Source: Lysobacter gummosus (GTDB taxonomy: Bacteria; Pseudomonadota; Gammaproteobacteria; Xanthomonadales; Xanthomonadaceae). From it: a DNA stretch of 64,000 bases. The DNA lies in the NCBI RefSeq assembly GCF_001442805.1, contig NZ_CP011131.1, forward strand, positions 2,046,001-2,110,000. Direction: 5' to 3'. Made by a program: the position numbers and the translations under genes. Below the pieces are notes generated by a model. The model was not told the origin of the DNA. It saw only the letters and a list, made by a program, of their open reading frames with translations, and did no database searches. Numbering within the stretch: the stretch's first letter is position 1; every line of letters begins with the position of its first letter. Positions 27,359-36,735 of the stretch are shown piece by piece.

Positions 27359-28372
27359 ATGCCCAGACACTTTCTCAACACCCAGGACTGGTCGCGCGCC
27401 GACCTCGACGCGCTGCTCGCGCAGGCCGCTGTGTTCAAGCGCAGCAAGCTCGGCGATGAGCTCAAGGGCAAATCGATCGCATTGGTGTTCTTCAATCCGT
27501 CGATGCGCACCCGCACCAGTTTCGAGCTGGGCGCGTTCCAACTCGGCGGCCACGCGGTGGTGTTGCAGCCGGGCAAGGACGCGTGGCCGATCGAGTTCGA
27601 TCTGGGCACTGTGATGGACGGCGATACCGAAGAGCACATCGCCGAAGTGGCCAAGGTGCTGGGCCGTTACGTCGATCTGATCGGCGTGCGCGCGTTCCCG
27701 AAGTTCGTGGACTGGGCCAACGACCGCCAGGACAAGGTGCTGGCCAGCTTCGCCAAGTATTCGCCGGTGCCGGTCATCAACATGGAGACCATCACCCATC
27801 CCTGCCAGGAACTGGCGCATGCGCTGGCGCTGCAGGAGCACTTCGGCACCCGCGATCTGCGCGGCAAGAAGTACGTGCTGACCTGGACCTATCACCCCAA
27901 GCCGCTCAACACCGCGGTCGCCAACTCGGCGCTGACCATCGCCACGCGCCTGGGGATGGACGTGACCTTGCTGTGCCCGACGCCGGAGTACGTGCTCGAT
28001 GAGCGCTACATGGGCTGGGCCGAGCAGAACGTCGCCGAGAGCGGCGGCTCGCTCAAGATCAGCCACGACATCGAAAGCGCCTACACCGGCGCCGACGTGG
28101 TCTACGCCAAGAGCTGGGGCGCGTTGCCGTACTTCGGCAACTGGGGCCCGGAAAAGCCGATCCGCGACCAGTACAAGCACTTCATCGTCGACGAAGCCAA
28201 GATGGCGCTGACCAACAACGGCGTCTTCAGCCATTGCCTGCCGCTGCGCCGCAACGTCAAGGCCACCGACGGGGTGATGGACTCGAAGCAGTGCATCGCC
28301 ATCGACGAGGCCGAGAACCGTCTGCATGTGCAGAAGGCGATCATGGCCGCCCTGGTGGGCGGCCGGGATTAG
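27359..28372 (+). CDS. argF': N-acetylornithine carbamoyltransferase
   Basis: 337 residues of the aspartate/ornithine carbamoyltransferase fold. The carbamoyl-phosphate motif is NPSMRTRTSFE. The later HCLPLRRNVKATD, in place of the OTCase HCLPA..GxE pattern, marks the acetylornithine-specific enzyme described from Xanthomonas, in which a carboxylated lysine is used. It makes N-acetylcitrulline. Neighbouring argG, N-acetylcitrulline deacetylase and NAGS/K confirm the acetylated route. There is no visible ribosome site: GAATCCC repeats run up to the ATG. The stop codon TAG lies inside another heptamer run. Confidence 0.93.
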   Translation: MPRHFLNTQDWSRADLDALLAQAAVFKRSKLGDELKGKSIALVFFNPSMRTRTSFELGAFQLGGHAVVLQPGKDAWPIEFDLGTVMDGDTEEHIAEVAKVLGRYVDLIGVRAFPKFVDWANDRQDKVLASFAKYSPVPVINMETITHPCQELAHALALQEHFGTRDLRGKKYVLTWTYHPKPLNTAVANSALTIATRLGMDVTLLCPTPEYVLDERYMGWAEQNVAESGGSLKISHDIESAYTGADVVYAKSWGALPYFGNWGPEKPIRDQYKHFIVDEAKMALTNNGVFSHCLPLRRNVKATDGVMDSKQCIAIDEAENRLHVQKAIMAALVGGRD

Positions 28373-28393
28373 GGATTCGGGATCAGGGATTCG
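28365..28393. repeat. GGGATTA/GGGATTC heptamers overlapping the argF' stop
   Basis: Four consecutive 7-base units (GGGATTA, GGGATTC, GGGATCA, GGGATTC). The first supplies the TAG stop codon of argF'. A complementary block lies inside the start of argG at 28480-28507. Confidence 0.88.
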
Positions 28394-28456
28394 TAAAGCG
28401 CATCTCACTGTCCAGATCATCATCAAGACACCATCTTCAATACGAGACACCTCCCC

Positions 28457-29704
28457 ATGTCGCAGCAATCGGCTTCCACGAATCCCGAATCCCAAATCCC
28501 GAATCCCGGCTCCAAAGACATCGTCCTCGCCTTCTCCGGCGGCCTCGACACCAGCTTCTGCGTGCCCTACCTGCAAGAGCGCGGCTGGGCCGTGCACACC
28601 GTGTTCGCCGACACCGGCGGCGTGGACGCGGAAGAGCGCGCTTTCATCGAGCAGCGCGCGGCCGAGCTGGGCGTCGCCAGCCACGTCACCATCGACGGCG
28701 GCCCGGCGATCTGGTCGGGCTTCGTCAAACCCTTCGTCTGGGCCGGCGAGGGCTATCAGGGCCAGTACCCGCTGCTGGTGTCGGACCGTTACCTGATCGT
28801 CGAAGCCGCGCTCAAGCGCGCCGACGAACTGGGCTGCAAGGTCATCGCCCACGGCTGCACCGGCATGGGCAACGACCAGGTGCGTTTCGACCTGGCGGTG
28901 AAGGCGCTGGGCGATTACGAGATCGTCGCGCCGATCCGCGAAATCCAGAAAGAGCACACCGAAGTGCGCGCCTACGAGCAGAAGTACCTCGAAGACCGCG
29001 GCTTCGGCGTGCGCGCCAAGCAGAAGGCCTACACCATCAACGAAAACCTGCTCGGCCTGACCATGTCCGGCGGCGAGATCGACCGCTGGCAGGCGCCGGG
29101 CGAGGGCGCGGTGGGCTGGTGCAAGCCGCGTGCGCAGTGGCCGAGCGAAGCGCTCAAGGTCGCGATTACGTTCGAGAACGGCGAAGCGGTTGCGCTTGAC
29201 GGCGAGAAGATCGCCGGCCACACCATGCTGGCCAAGCTCAACGGCCTGTTCGCGCAGTACGGTGTTGGCAGGGGCCTGTACACCGGCGACACCACCATCG
29301 GCCTGAAGGGCCGCATCATCTTCGAAGCGCCGGGCCTGATCGCGCTGCTGACCGCGCATCGCGCGCTGGAAGAAGCGGTGCTGACCAAGCAGCAGAACCG
29401 CTTCAAGCCCGAGGTGGCGCGTAAGTGGGTCGAGCTGGTGTACGAAGGCTTTTTCCACGATCCGCTCAAGACCGACCTGGAAGCGTTCCTGGCCAGCTCG
29501 CAGTCCACCGTCAACGGCGAAGTGGTGCTGGAAACCAGCGGCGGCGTGGTCAACGCGGTCGCGGTGAATTCGCCGCACATCCTCAACGCCAAGGGCGCGA
29601 CCTACGCTCAGGCAGCCGACTGGGGCGTGGCCGAGGCCGAGGGTTTCATCAAATTGTTCGGAATGAGCAGCACGCTGTGGGCCGAGATCAATCGCAAGCG
29701 CTGA
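28457..29704 (+). CDS. argG: Argininosuccinate synthase
   Basis: 415 residues. The ATP pyrophosphatase loop is [15 protein letters not shown], and later the family blocks [27 protein letters not shown] and [16 protein letters not shown] are present. It condenses citrulline and aspartate to argininosuccinate. Residues about 9-19 ([11 protein letters not shown]) are encoded by four in-frame GAATCCC heptamers, so the N-terminus before [10 protein letters not shown] looks like translated intergenic repeat. The core is intact. A GTG/ATG start after the repeat is not available, so initiation at 28457 seems real. Confidence 0.95.
   Translation: MSQQSASTNPESQIPNPGSKDIVLAFSGGLDTSFCVPYLQERGWAVHTVFADTGGVDAEERAFIEQRAAELGVASHVTIDGGPAIWSGFVKPFVWAGEGYQGQYPLLVSDRYLIVEAALKRADELGCKVIAHGCTGMGNDQVRFDLAVKALGDYEIVAPIREIQKEHTEVRAYEQKYLEDRGFGVRAKQKAYTINENLLGLTMSGGEIDRWQAPGEGAVGWCKPRAQWPSEALKVAITFENGEAVALDGEKIAGHTMLAKLNGLFAQYGVGRGLYTGDTTIGLKGRIIFEAPGLIALLTAHRALEEAVLTKQQNRFKPEVARKWVELVYEGFFHDPLKTDLEAFLASSQSTVNGEVVLETSGGVVNAVAVNSPHILNAKGATYAQAADWGVAEAEGFIKLFGMSSTLWAEINRKR
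28480..28507. repeat. GAATCCC heptamers within the argG coding start
   Basis: Four 7-base units (GAATCCC, GAATCCC, AAATCCC, GAATCCC) starting 23 bases after the argG ATG. They are complementary to the GGGATTC block at 28365-28393, so the argF'-argG junction could fold into a hairpin. Confidence 0.9.
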
Positions 29705-29718
29705 CGCGCTTGCGATGA

Positions 29719-29820
29719 GGAAAGAGTGGAGTGGAGTGAGGAGTGAGTAAAACACCCGTCACTCTTGCCGCGTCCGCGCTCCCGCTCTTACTCACTCCTT
29801 ACTCCTCTTAACTCACTCCT
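29719..29820. repeat. GAGTGAG-type heptamers, imperfect inverted repeat between argG and argE'
   Basis: GGAGTGAGGAGTGAGTAA at about 29731-29750 and the complementary TTACTCACTCC... at about 29787-29818. Twelve bases (AGGAGTGAGTAA) pair perfectly. Again a 7-base periodic repeat at a gene junction. Confidence 0.75.
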
Positions 29821-29833
29821 ACGAACGGCTCCC

Positions 29834-30925
29834 ATGCTCCCCGACGTCCTCAAGCACCTGCAGGCCCTGGTGTCCTACGACACCCGCAATCCGCCGCGCG
29901 ATATCGGCACCGACGGCATCTTCGATTACCTGCGCAGCCAGCTCAGCGGCTTCAATGTCGATGTGATCGACCACGGCGCCGGCGCGGTGTCGCTGTTCGC
30001 CGTGCGCGGCACGCCGCGCCGCTTGTTCAACGTCCATCTGGACACCGTGCCGTCCTCGGAAGCCTGGAGCGCCGATCCGCACGCGCTGCGGGTCACCGAC
30101 GACCGCGCGATCGGCCTGGGCGCATGCGATATCAAGGGCGCCGCCGCCGGCCTGCTGGCCGCGGCCGCGGTCACCACGGGCGATGCCGCGTTCTTGTTCA
30201 GCACCGACGAAGAAGCCAACGACGCGCGCTGCATCGCCGGTTTCCTCGGCACCGATCACGGCTTCGCGGAAGCCATCGTGGCCGAGCCGACGATGTGCGA
30301 AGCGGTGCTGGCCCATCGCGGCATCAGCTCGGTGCAGCTGCGTTTCCGCGGCGTCGCCGGCCACGCTTCCGGCGCCAATGCCATGCAGGCCAGCGCGCTG
30401 CATCAGGCGATCCGCTGGGGCGGCAAGGCGCTCGATCACGTCGAAGCGCAGTCGCACCAGCGTTTCGGCGGGCTCACCGGCCTGCGCTTCAACATCGGCC
30501 GCGTCGAAGGCGGCATCAAGGCGAACATGATCGCCTCCAGCGCCGATCTGCGCTTCGGTTTCCGCCCGCTGCCCTCGCAGTCCATCGACAGCCTGCACGA
30601 AGTGTTCGGTACGCTGATCGAGGCCGGCGCGATCGAACGCTACGAAGAAACCTTCCGCGGCCCGCCGCTGCCGGCCGGCGATGTCGCCGCCGCCGAGGAC
30701 CGCCGCCTGGAAGCGCGCGATCTGGCCGACGCGCTGAACCTGCCGATCGGCAACGCGGTGGATTTCTGGACCGAAGCCTCACTGTTCTCGGCCGGCGGTT
30801 TGACTTCGATCGTGTACGGCCCGGGCGACATCGCCCAGGCGCACACCGCCGACGAATGGGTCGCGCTGGAACAACTGCAACGCTACGCCGACAGCGTCGC
30901 GCGGATCATGGGGAGCAACGCGTAA
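29834..30925 (+). CDS. argE': N-acetylcitrulline deacetylase (M20 family)
   Basis: 363 residues, M20 zinc peptidase fold. Metal-site motifs are [28 protein letters not shown] and the terminal [16 protein letters not shown]. The dimerisation-domain signature is RGVAGHAS. In the xanthomonad pathway this enzyme removes acetyl from N-acetylcitrulline to feed argG, rather than acting on acetylornithine. The choice rests on the adjacent acetylornithine carbamoyltransferase. The ATG at 29834 gives the conserved start; the stop overlaps the next start by one base (TAATG). Confidence 0.9.
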   Translation: MLPDVLKHLQALVSYDTRNPPRDIGTDGIFDYLRSQLSGFNVDVIDHGAGAVSLFAVRGTPRRLFNVHLDTVPSSEAWSADPHALRVTDDRAIGLGACDIKGAAAGLLAAAAVTTGDAAFLFSTDEEANDARCIAGFLGTDHGFAEAIVAEPTMCEAVLAHRGISSVQLRFRGVAGHASGANAMQASALHQAIRWGGKALDHVEAQSHQRFGGLTGLRFNIGRVEGGIKANMIASSADLRFGFRPLPSQSIDSLHEVFGTLIEAGAIERYEETFRGPPLPAGDVAAAEDRRLEARDLADALNLPIGNAVDFWTEASLFSAGGLTSIVYGPGDIAQAHTADEWVALEQLQRYADSVARIMGSNA

Positions 30926-32253
30926 TGAGCGTGTCGATGGACAATCATCTGCAAACGCGACAGACCATCGTGCGGTTGCTGTCGAGCATGGCCAGCGCGA
31001 AGGAAATCTCGCAATACCTCAAGCGGTTTTCGCAGCTCGACTCCAAGCGCTTCGCCGTGGTCAAGGTCGGCGGCGCGGTGCTGCGCGACGATCTGGCCGC
31101 GCTGACTTCCTCGCTGGCGTTCCTGCAGGACGTGGGCCTGACCCCGATCGTGATCCACGGCGCCGGCCCGCAGCTCGACGAGGAACTGTCGGCCGCCGGC
31201 ATCGTCAAGCAGACCGTCAACGGCCTGCGCGTGACCTCGCCGGAGGCGCTGGCGATCGTGCGCCGCGTGTTCCAGGCGCAGAACCTCAAGCTGGTCGAAG
31301 CGCTGCAGTCCGGCGACGGCCGCGCCACCTCGATCATCTCCGGCGTGTTCGAAGCCGATTACCTCGACCGCGACACCTACGGCCTGGTCGGCGAGGTGAA
31401 GAAGGTCAATCTGGCGCCGATCGAAGCCAGCCTGCAGGCCGGATCGATCCCGGTGATCGCCAGCCTCGGCGAAACCGCCGGCGGGCAGATTCTCAACGTC
31501 AACGCCGACTTCGCCGCGAACGAACTGGTGCAGGTGCTGCAGCCGTACAAGATCGTGTTCCTGACCGGCACCGGCGGCCTGCTCGACGACAACGGCAAGG
31601 TCATCGATTCGATCAACCTGTCCACCGAGTACGAGCACCTGATCCAGCAGCCGTGGATCAACGGCGGCATGCGGGTCAAGATCGAGCAGATCAAGGATCT
31701 GCTGGACAAGCTGCCGCTGACCTCGTCGGTGTCGATCACCAAGCCGGCCGAGTTGGCGAAGGAATTGTTCACCCACAAGGGCTCGGGCACGCTGGTGCGG
31801 CGTGGCGAGCGCGTGCAACAAGCGCGCAGTTGGGATCAACTCGATCTGGTGCGCTTGCGCTCGCTGATCGAATCCGCGTTCGGGCGCAAGCTGGTCGATG
31901 ACTATTTCGAGCGCACCACGCTCAAGCAGGCCTACGTCAGCGAGAACTACCGCGCCGCGGTGATCCTGATCGAAGCCGAAGGCCGTACCTATCTGGACAA
32001 GTTCGCGGTGCTCGACGACGCCCAAGGCGAGGGCCTCGGCCGCGCGGTGTGGCAGGTCATGCGCGAACAGAATCCGAGCGTGTTCTGGCGTTCGCGCCAC
32101 GGCAACGCGGTCAACCCGTTCTATTACTCCGAATCCGACGGCTGCCTCAAGCAGGAGAAGTGGAAGGTGTTCTGGTACGGCATGAACGGCTTCGACGAAA
32201 TCGCCGCCTGCGTCGATTATTCCAGCCGCCGCGCGCCGACCCTGGAGGACTGA
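30925..32253 (+). CDS. argB: Bifunctional N-acetylglutamate synthase/kinase (NAGS/K)
   Basis: 442 residues. An N-terminal amino-acid kinase domain (about 40-285: [33 protein letters not shown]) is followed by a GNAT acetyltransferase domain (about 295-440: [31 protein letters not shown]). Such fused enzymes in Xanthomonas and Maricaulis carry out both the first and second steps of arginine synthesis and are inhibited by arginine. The N-terminal helix (residues 8-35, [23 protein letters not shown]) is the segment used for oligomerisation and arginine response. One-base overlap with argE'. Confidence 0.93.
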   Translation: MSVSMDNHLQTRQTIVRLLSSMASAKEISQYLKRFSQLDSKRFAVVKVGGAVLRDDLAALTSSLAFLQDVGLTPIVIHGAGPQLDEELSAAGIVKQTVNGLRVTSPEALAIVRRVFQAQNLKLVEALQSGDGRATSIISGVFEADYLDRDTYGLVGEVKKVNLAPIEASLQAGSIPVIASLGETAGGQILNVNADFAANELVQVLQPYKIVFLTGTGGLLDDNGKVIDSINLSTEYEHLIQQPWINGGMRVKIEQIKDLLDKLPLTSSVSITKPAELAKELFTHKGSGTLVRRGERVQQARSWDQLDLVRLRSLIESAFGRKLVDDYFERTTLKQAYVSENYRAAVILIEAEGRTYLDKFAVLDDAQGEGLGRAVWQVMREQNPSVFWRSRHGNAVNPFYYSESDGCLKQEKWKVFWYGMNGFDEIAACVDYSSRRAPTLED

Positions 32254-32256
32254 GCG

Positions 32257-32886
32257 ATGAGCGATCAGGTCCATGCCGCGTGGAGCGCGCAGCCGCGCCT
32301 GAGCGGCGAGCACGTGACCCTGGAGCCGTTGAGCCGCGACCACGCCGCCGGCCTGCGCGCGGCGCTGGCCGGCGGCGAACTGGCGCAGGCCTGGTACACC
32401 AACGTGCCCGCGCCGGACGGCGTGGACGCTTACATCGACGGCGCGCTGGCGATGCAGGCCAAGGGCGTGGCCTGGGCGTTCGCCGTGCTCGACGCGGCGG
32501 GCGAGGTGGTCGGCAGCACGCGTTACTACGATATGGACCCGGCGGTGCCGCGCGTGCAGATCGGCTATACCTTCTATGCGCCGCGCGTTCAGCGCACCGG
32601 TTTGAACACCCAGGCCAAGTGGTTGCTGCTCGGCCACGCCTTCGAGAAGATGGACTGCATCGCGGTCGGTTTCGAGACCAGCTGGTTCAATCTGGCCTCG
32701 CGCACCGCGATCGCGCGCCTGGGCGCCAAGCAGGACGGCGTGCTGCGCAACCATCGCCGTCACGCCGACGGCAGCGCGCGCGACACGGTAGCGTTTTCGA
32801 TCATCGACAACGAATGGCCGGCGGTGAAGCGTAATCTGCAGTACAAACTGGACCGGCACGGCAATGGAGCGGGCACGCATGGCTAA
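32257..32886 (+). CDS. GNAT family N-acetyltransferase (RimJ/RimL-like)
   Basis: 209 residues with the RimJ/RimL layout: [16 protein letters not shown] at the N-terminus, [12 protein letters not shown] in the middle, [24 protein letters not shown] as the acetyl-CoA motif A, and [18 protein letters not shown] near the end. The substrate is unknown. It sits between NAGS/K (3-base gap) and argC (8-base overlap), a position it also appears to hold in related genomes, so a role coupled to arginine metabolism is plausible but unproven. Confidence 0.85.
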   Translation: MSDQVHAAWSAQPRLSGEHVTLEPLSRDHAAGLRAALAGGELAQAWYTNVPAPDGVDAYIDGALAMQAKGVAWAFAVLDAAGEVVGSTRYYDMDPAVPRVQIGYTFYAPRVQRTGLNTQAKWLLLGHAFEKMDCIAVGFETSWFNLASRTAIARLGAKQDGVLRNHRRHADGSARDTVAFSIIDNEWPAVKRNLQYKLDRHGNGAGTHG

Positions 32887-33844
32887 GACCGTTGGCATCG
32901 TAGGCGCGCGCGGCCATGTCGGCGCCGACCTGATCCGCCTGATCGCGGCGCACCCGCGCTTCGAGTTGGCCTTCGTGTCCTCGCGCGAACTGGCCGGGCA
33001 GCCTCTGGCCGAGCACATTCCCGAATACGCGGCGAAGAATTCCGATCTGCGCTACAGCTCGCCGAGCCACGAAGAACTGCCCGGCCTGGGCGCCGACGCG
33101 GTGGTGCTGGCGCTGCCCAACGGCAAGGCCGCCGACTGCGTGGCCGCGTTCGACGCGGTCGGCGCCGAGCCGGTGATCATCGATCTGTCGGCTGATTACC
33201 GCTTCGACGATCACTGGTACTACGGCCTGCCGGAACTCACGCGTGCCGGCTATCACGGCCAGCGCCGCATCAGCAATCCGGGCTGCTACGCCAGCGCCAT
33301 GCAGCTGGCGATCGCGCCGCTGCTCAACGTGCTGGAAGGTCCGGTGCAGTGCTTCGGCGTCTCGGGTTATTCCGGCGCCGGCACCACGCCGTCGGACAAG
33401 AACGATCCCGACAAGCTGCGCGACAACCTGATGCCGTACGCGCTGACCGGGCATATGCACGAGCGCGAAGTGACCCGGCATTTGGGCCATCCGGTCGAAT
33501 TCATGCCGCATGTGGCCGCGCATTTTCGCGGGCTCACCATCACATCCAACCTGCATCTGTCGCGGCGCTTCGATCGCGAGGAACTGGTTGAGCACTATCA
33601 CCGCCATTACGACGGCGAACCGATGGTGCGGGTGCAGGAAGAGGCGCCGTGGGTCAGCAAGATCGCCGGCAAGCACCATGTCGATATCGGCGGCTTCACC
33701 ATGGCCGAAGACGGCCGCCGGGTGGTGGTGGTTTCGACCCTGGACAATCTGCTCAAGGGCGCGGCGACGCAGGCTTTGCAGAATTTGAATGTGGCGTTCG
33801 GGTTCGAGGAGTTGCTTGGGATAGAGGTCGAACCCGTCGTCTGA
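32879..33844 (+). CDS. argC: N-acetyl-gamma-glutamyl-phosphate reductase
   Basis: 321 residues. NADPH-binding start [17 protein letters not shown], catalytic cysteine in [22 protein letters not shown], and a catalytic His in the HVAAHFRG region. It reduces N-acetylglutamyl phosphate to the semialdehyde. The ATG at 32879 overlaps the GNAT gene by 8 bases. It is followed by a 228-base gap filled with repeats and then by proS, which interrupts the usual argC-argH order. Confidence 0.95.
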   Translation: MAKTVGIVGARGHVGADLIRLIAAHPRFELAFVSSRELAGQPLAEHIPEYAAKNSDLRYSSPSHEELPGLGADAVVLALPNGKAADCVAAFDAVGAEPVIIDLSADYRFDDHWYYGLPELTRAGYHGQRRISNPGCYASAMQLAIAPLLNVLEGPVQCFGVSGYSGAGTTPSDKNDPDKLRDNLMPYALTGHMHEREVTRHLGHPVEFMPHVAAHFRGLTITSNLHLSRRFDREELVEHYHRHYDGEPMVRVQEEAPWVSKIAGKHHVDIGGFTMAEDGRRVVVVSTLDNLLKGAATQALQNLNVAFGFEELLGIEVEPVV

Positions 33845-33895
33845 TCGACAGCCCGGGTTGTTTCCGTCCTTTAGAAGAGGCCGCCCGTGCTGTTG

Positions 33896-34015
33896 CCCCC
33901 TTTGAAAAAGGGGGCGGACGACCGCGAAGCGGGCGCGGGGGATTTGCTTTTGCTTTTGCGGTGTAGGGCAAAAACAAAAGCGAATCCCCCCAACCCCCCC
34001 TTTTTCAAAGGGGGG
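33896..34015. repeat. Paired inverted copies of the CCCCCTTTTTCAAAGGGGG element upstream of proS
   Basis: The first copy (CCCCCTTTGAAAAAGGGGG) is at 33896-33914 and the second, in opposite orientation, at 33994-34015. Between them GGGGATTTGCTTTTGCTTTTGC and GCAAAAACAAAAGCGAATCCCC are also roughly complementary, so the whole 120 bases form a long imperfect inverted repeat. It lies 58 bases before the proS ATG. A related single copy is next to htpX. Confidence 0.88.
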
Positions 34016-34072
34016 AACTGCGAGGCGGCGATCGGGGCAGTGCGTCGCCGGTCGCAAGAATCTGGAGTCGTT

Positions 34073-35425
34073 ATGCGTTTGTCGCGTTACCTGTTGCCGA
34101 CCTTGAAAGAAAACCCCGCCGACGCGCAGATCGCCTCGCACCGGCTCATGCTGCGCGCCGGATTGATCCGCCAGGAAGCGGCCGGCATCTATTCATGGCT
34201 GCCGGCGGGCCTGCGTGTGCTGCGCAAGATCGAAGCCATCGTCCGCGATGAAATGAACCGCGCCGGCGCGCTGGAACTGCTGATGCCGACCCTGCAGCTG
34301 GCCGATCTGTGGCGCGAAAGCGGCCGTTACGACGCCTATGGCCCGGAGATGCTGCGCATCAAGGACCGCCACGAGCGCGAGCTGCTGTACGGGCCCACCA
34401 ACGAGGACATGATCACGGCGATCTTCCGCGCCAACGTCAAGTCGTATCGCGCGCTGCCGATGAACCTGTACCACGTGCAGTGGAAGTTCCGCGACGAACA
34501 ACGCCCGCGCTTCGGCGTGATGCGCGGGCGCGAGTTCCTGATGAAGGACGCGTACTCCTTCGACGTCGACGAAGCCGCCGCGCGCCGATCCTATCAGCGC
34601 ATGTTCGTCGCCTACCTGCGCACCTTCGCGCGCATGGGTATCCGTGCGATTCCGATGCGCGCCGAGACCGGCCCGATCGGCGGCGATCTGTCGCACGAAT
34701 TCCTGGTGCTGGCGCAGACCGGCGAATCGGCGGTGTACTGCGACCGCGCCGTGCTCGACCTGCCGATTCCCGCCGACGACACCGATTACGACGGCGACCT
34801 GAGCGGCATCGTCCAGCAATGGACCAGCCGCTACGCCGCCACCGAGGACGTGCACGACATCGAGCGCTTCGAGCGCGAAGTTCCGGCCGATCAGCGCGTG
34901 CACACGCGCGGCATCGAAGTCGGACAGGTGTTCTACTTCGGCACCAAGTACTCCGCGCCGATGAAAGCGCTGGTGACCACGCCCGAAGGCGAAGAACGTC
35001 CGATCCACGGCGGTTCCTACGGCATCGGCGTGTCGCGCCTGCTCGGCGCGATCATCGAAGCCAGCCACGACGACGCCGGCATCGTCTGGCCCGACGCGGT
35101 GGCGCCGTTCAACGTCGGCCTGGTCAACCTGGACCCGGGCGATGCGCAGATCGACGAGGTCTGCGCCAACCTGCAGACCGGCCTGGAACTGCTCGGCGTC
35201 GATGCGCTGCACGACGACACCGACGATCGCGCCGGGGTGAAATTCGCGCGCATGGACCTGCTGGGCCTGCCGTGGCAGATCGTGGTCGGCCGCCGCGGGC
35301 TCGCCCGCGGCGTGGTCGAGCTCAAGCGCCGCGCCGGCGGCGAGCGCGTCGAACTGTCGCCGGCCGAAGCGGTACGGCACATCGCCTCGCACCTCAATCC
35401 GCTGCATCCCGTTTCCTTGACCTGA
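34073..35425 (+). CDS. proS: Prolyl-tRNA synthetase, short form lacking the editing insertion
   Basis: 450 residues. Class II synthetase with motif 2 ([18 protein letters not shown]), motif 3 ([19 protein letters not shown]) and an anticodon domain ending near residue 440. The start [20 protein letters not shown] and [16 protein letters not shown] are typical of the short ProRS of alphaproteobacteria. The roughly 180-residue INS editing domain of the usual gammaproteobacterial ProRS (about 570 residues) is absent. It lies between argC and argH, 20 bases before argH, with GGAG before its ATG. Probable horizontal acquisition, serving as main or spare ProRS. Confidence 0.93.
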   Translation: MRLSRYLLPTLKENPADAQIASHRLMLRAGLIRQEAAGIYSWLPAGLRVLRKIEAIVRDEMNRAGALELLMPTLQLADLWRESGRYDAYGPEMLRIKDRHERELLYGPTNEDMITAIFRANVKSYRALPMNLYHVQWKFRDEQRPRFGVMRGREFLMKDAYSFDVDEAAARRSYQRMFVAYLRTFARMGIRAIPMRAETGPIGGDLSHEFLVLAQTGESAVYCDRAVLDLPIPADDTDYDGDLSGIVQQWTSRYAATEDVHDIERFEREVPADQRVHTRGIEVGQVFYFGTKYSAPMKALVTTPEGEERPIHGGSYGIGVSRLLGAIIEASHDDAGIVWPDAVAPFNVGLVNLDPGDAQIDEVCANLQTGLELLGVDALHDDTDDRAGVKFARMDLLGLPWQIVVGRRGLARGVVELKRRAGGERVELSPAEAVRHIASHLNPLHPVSLT

Positions 35426-35445
35426 CCGACTTCGAGCGCCCCCCC

Positions 35446-36735
35446 ATGTCCGATCTGCTTTGGCAAAAACCCGGCGTCAAGGTCGACGCGCGCATCCAGA
35501 ACTTCCTCGCCGGCGAGGACGTGATTCTCGATCGCGAATTCTTCCTGTTCGATATCCAGGCCAGCGCCGCGCACGCGCAGGGCCTGCAGCAGATCGGCAT
35601 CCTCAGCGCGGATGAGCTCGACGGCCTGTCGCGCGAGCTCGACGTGCTGGCGGAAGATTTCAAGGCCGGCCGCTTCGTACTCGACGATCGCTTCGAGGAC
35701 GGTCATTCGGCGATCGAAGGCCGCCTGATCGAACGCCTCGGCGATGCCGGCCGCAAGATCCACACCGGCCGCAGCCGCAACGACCAGATTCTGGTCGCCA
35801 CGCGCCTGTGGTTGAAAGATCGCCTCAGCCGCCTATACGCGCTGTGCCGCGAAACCGCCGAGGTCGCGCTCGCGCGCGCGCAAGCCGAAAGCGCGCTGCC
35901 GTTGCCGGGCTACACCCATCTGCAACGCGCGGTGGTATCCAGCGCCGGCATGTGGTGGGGCGCCTGGGCCGAAGGTTTTATCGACAACGCCCTGCGCGCG
36001 AAGCAGACGCTGGAGTGGGTCGATGCCAATCCGCTCGGCAGCGCCGCCGGTTACGGCGTCAATCTGCCGCTGGCGCGCGATCACACCACCGCCGCGCTCG
36101 GCTTCGGCCGCCTGCAGGTGTCGGCCGCGTACGCGCAGCTCTCGCGCGGCAAGTTCGAACTGGGCGCCATCGACGCGCTGTCCACCGCGGTGCTCGACCT
36201 GCGCCGTCTGGCCTGGGACCTGAGCCTGTTCACCAGCGCCGAATTCGGTTTCGTCGCGCTGCCGGCCGAATACACCACCGGCAGCTCGATCATGCCGAAC
36301 AAGCGCAACCCGGACGTGATCGAACTCATGCGCGCCAGCTACGCCAGCATCGCCGCCGGCCGCGCCGAGATCGAACACCTGCTGTCGCTGCCGTCGGGGT
36401 ATCACCGCGATCTGCAGTTCTCCAAGGGCGCGATCTTCCACGCCTTCGGCCGCGGCCTGGGCGCGCTGGAGCTGTTGCCCGACCTGCTGCGCAATCTGGA
36501 ATGGAAGCCGGAGAAGATCCGCGCCGCGCTCGATCCGTCGATGTATTCGACCGATCTCGCCGTCGATCTGGCGCGCCAGGGCCTGCCGTTCCGCGAAGCT
36601 TACAAGCAAGCCGCCGACCCGGCGCGCTGGGCGCAAGGCGATCCCGAAGCGAGCCTGGCCGCGCGCGTGTCGCCCGGCGCCGCCGCCGACTTGCGTCTGG
36701 ACACACTCAAGCAACGTTTGCAGGCGCTTACATGA
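35446..36735 (+). CDS. argH: Argininosuccinate lyase
   Basis: 429 residues of the fumarase/ASL superfamily. Visible blocks are [30 protein letters not shown] (catalytic His) and the signature loop [12 protein letters not shown]. It releases arginine and fumarate, the last step of the pathway. It is slightly shorter than the E. coli enzyme (457). The C-rich stretch just before the ATG leaves no clear ribosome site. The stop overlaps the proB start (ATGA). Confidence 0.95.
   Translation: MSDLLWQKPGVKVDARIQNFLAGEDVILDREFFLFDIQASAAHAQGLQQIGILSADELDGLSRELDVLAEDFKAGRFVLDDRFEDGHSAIEGRLIERLGDAGRKIHTGRSRNDQILVATRLWLKDRLSRLYALCRETAEVALARAQAESALPLPGYTHLQRAVVSSAGMWWGAWAEGFIDNALRAKQTLEWVDANPLGSAAGYGVNLPLARDHTTAALGFGRLQVSAAYAQLSRGKFELGAIDALSTAVLDLRRLAWDLSLFTSAEFGFVALPAEYTTGSSIMPNKRNPDVIELMRASYASIAAGRAEIEHLLSLPSGYHRDLQFSKGAIFHAFGRGLGALELLPDLLRNLEWKPEKIRAALDPSMYSTDLAVDLARQGLPFREAYKQAADPARWAQGDPEASLAARVSPGAAADLRLDTLKQRLQALT

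Noticed and set aside
30883..33018. 711-codon minus-strand frame opposite NAGS/K, GNAT and argC
   Set aside because: Antisense to three recognised genes; composition typical of complement frames in GC-rich DNA.
34073..35425. Non-canonical amino-acid or YbaK-type editing protein
   Set aside because: All class II synthetase motifs and the anticodon-binding region are present, so it is a real ProRS rather than an editing fragment.
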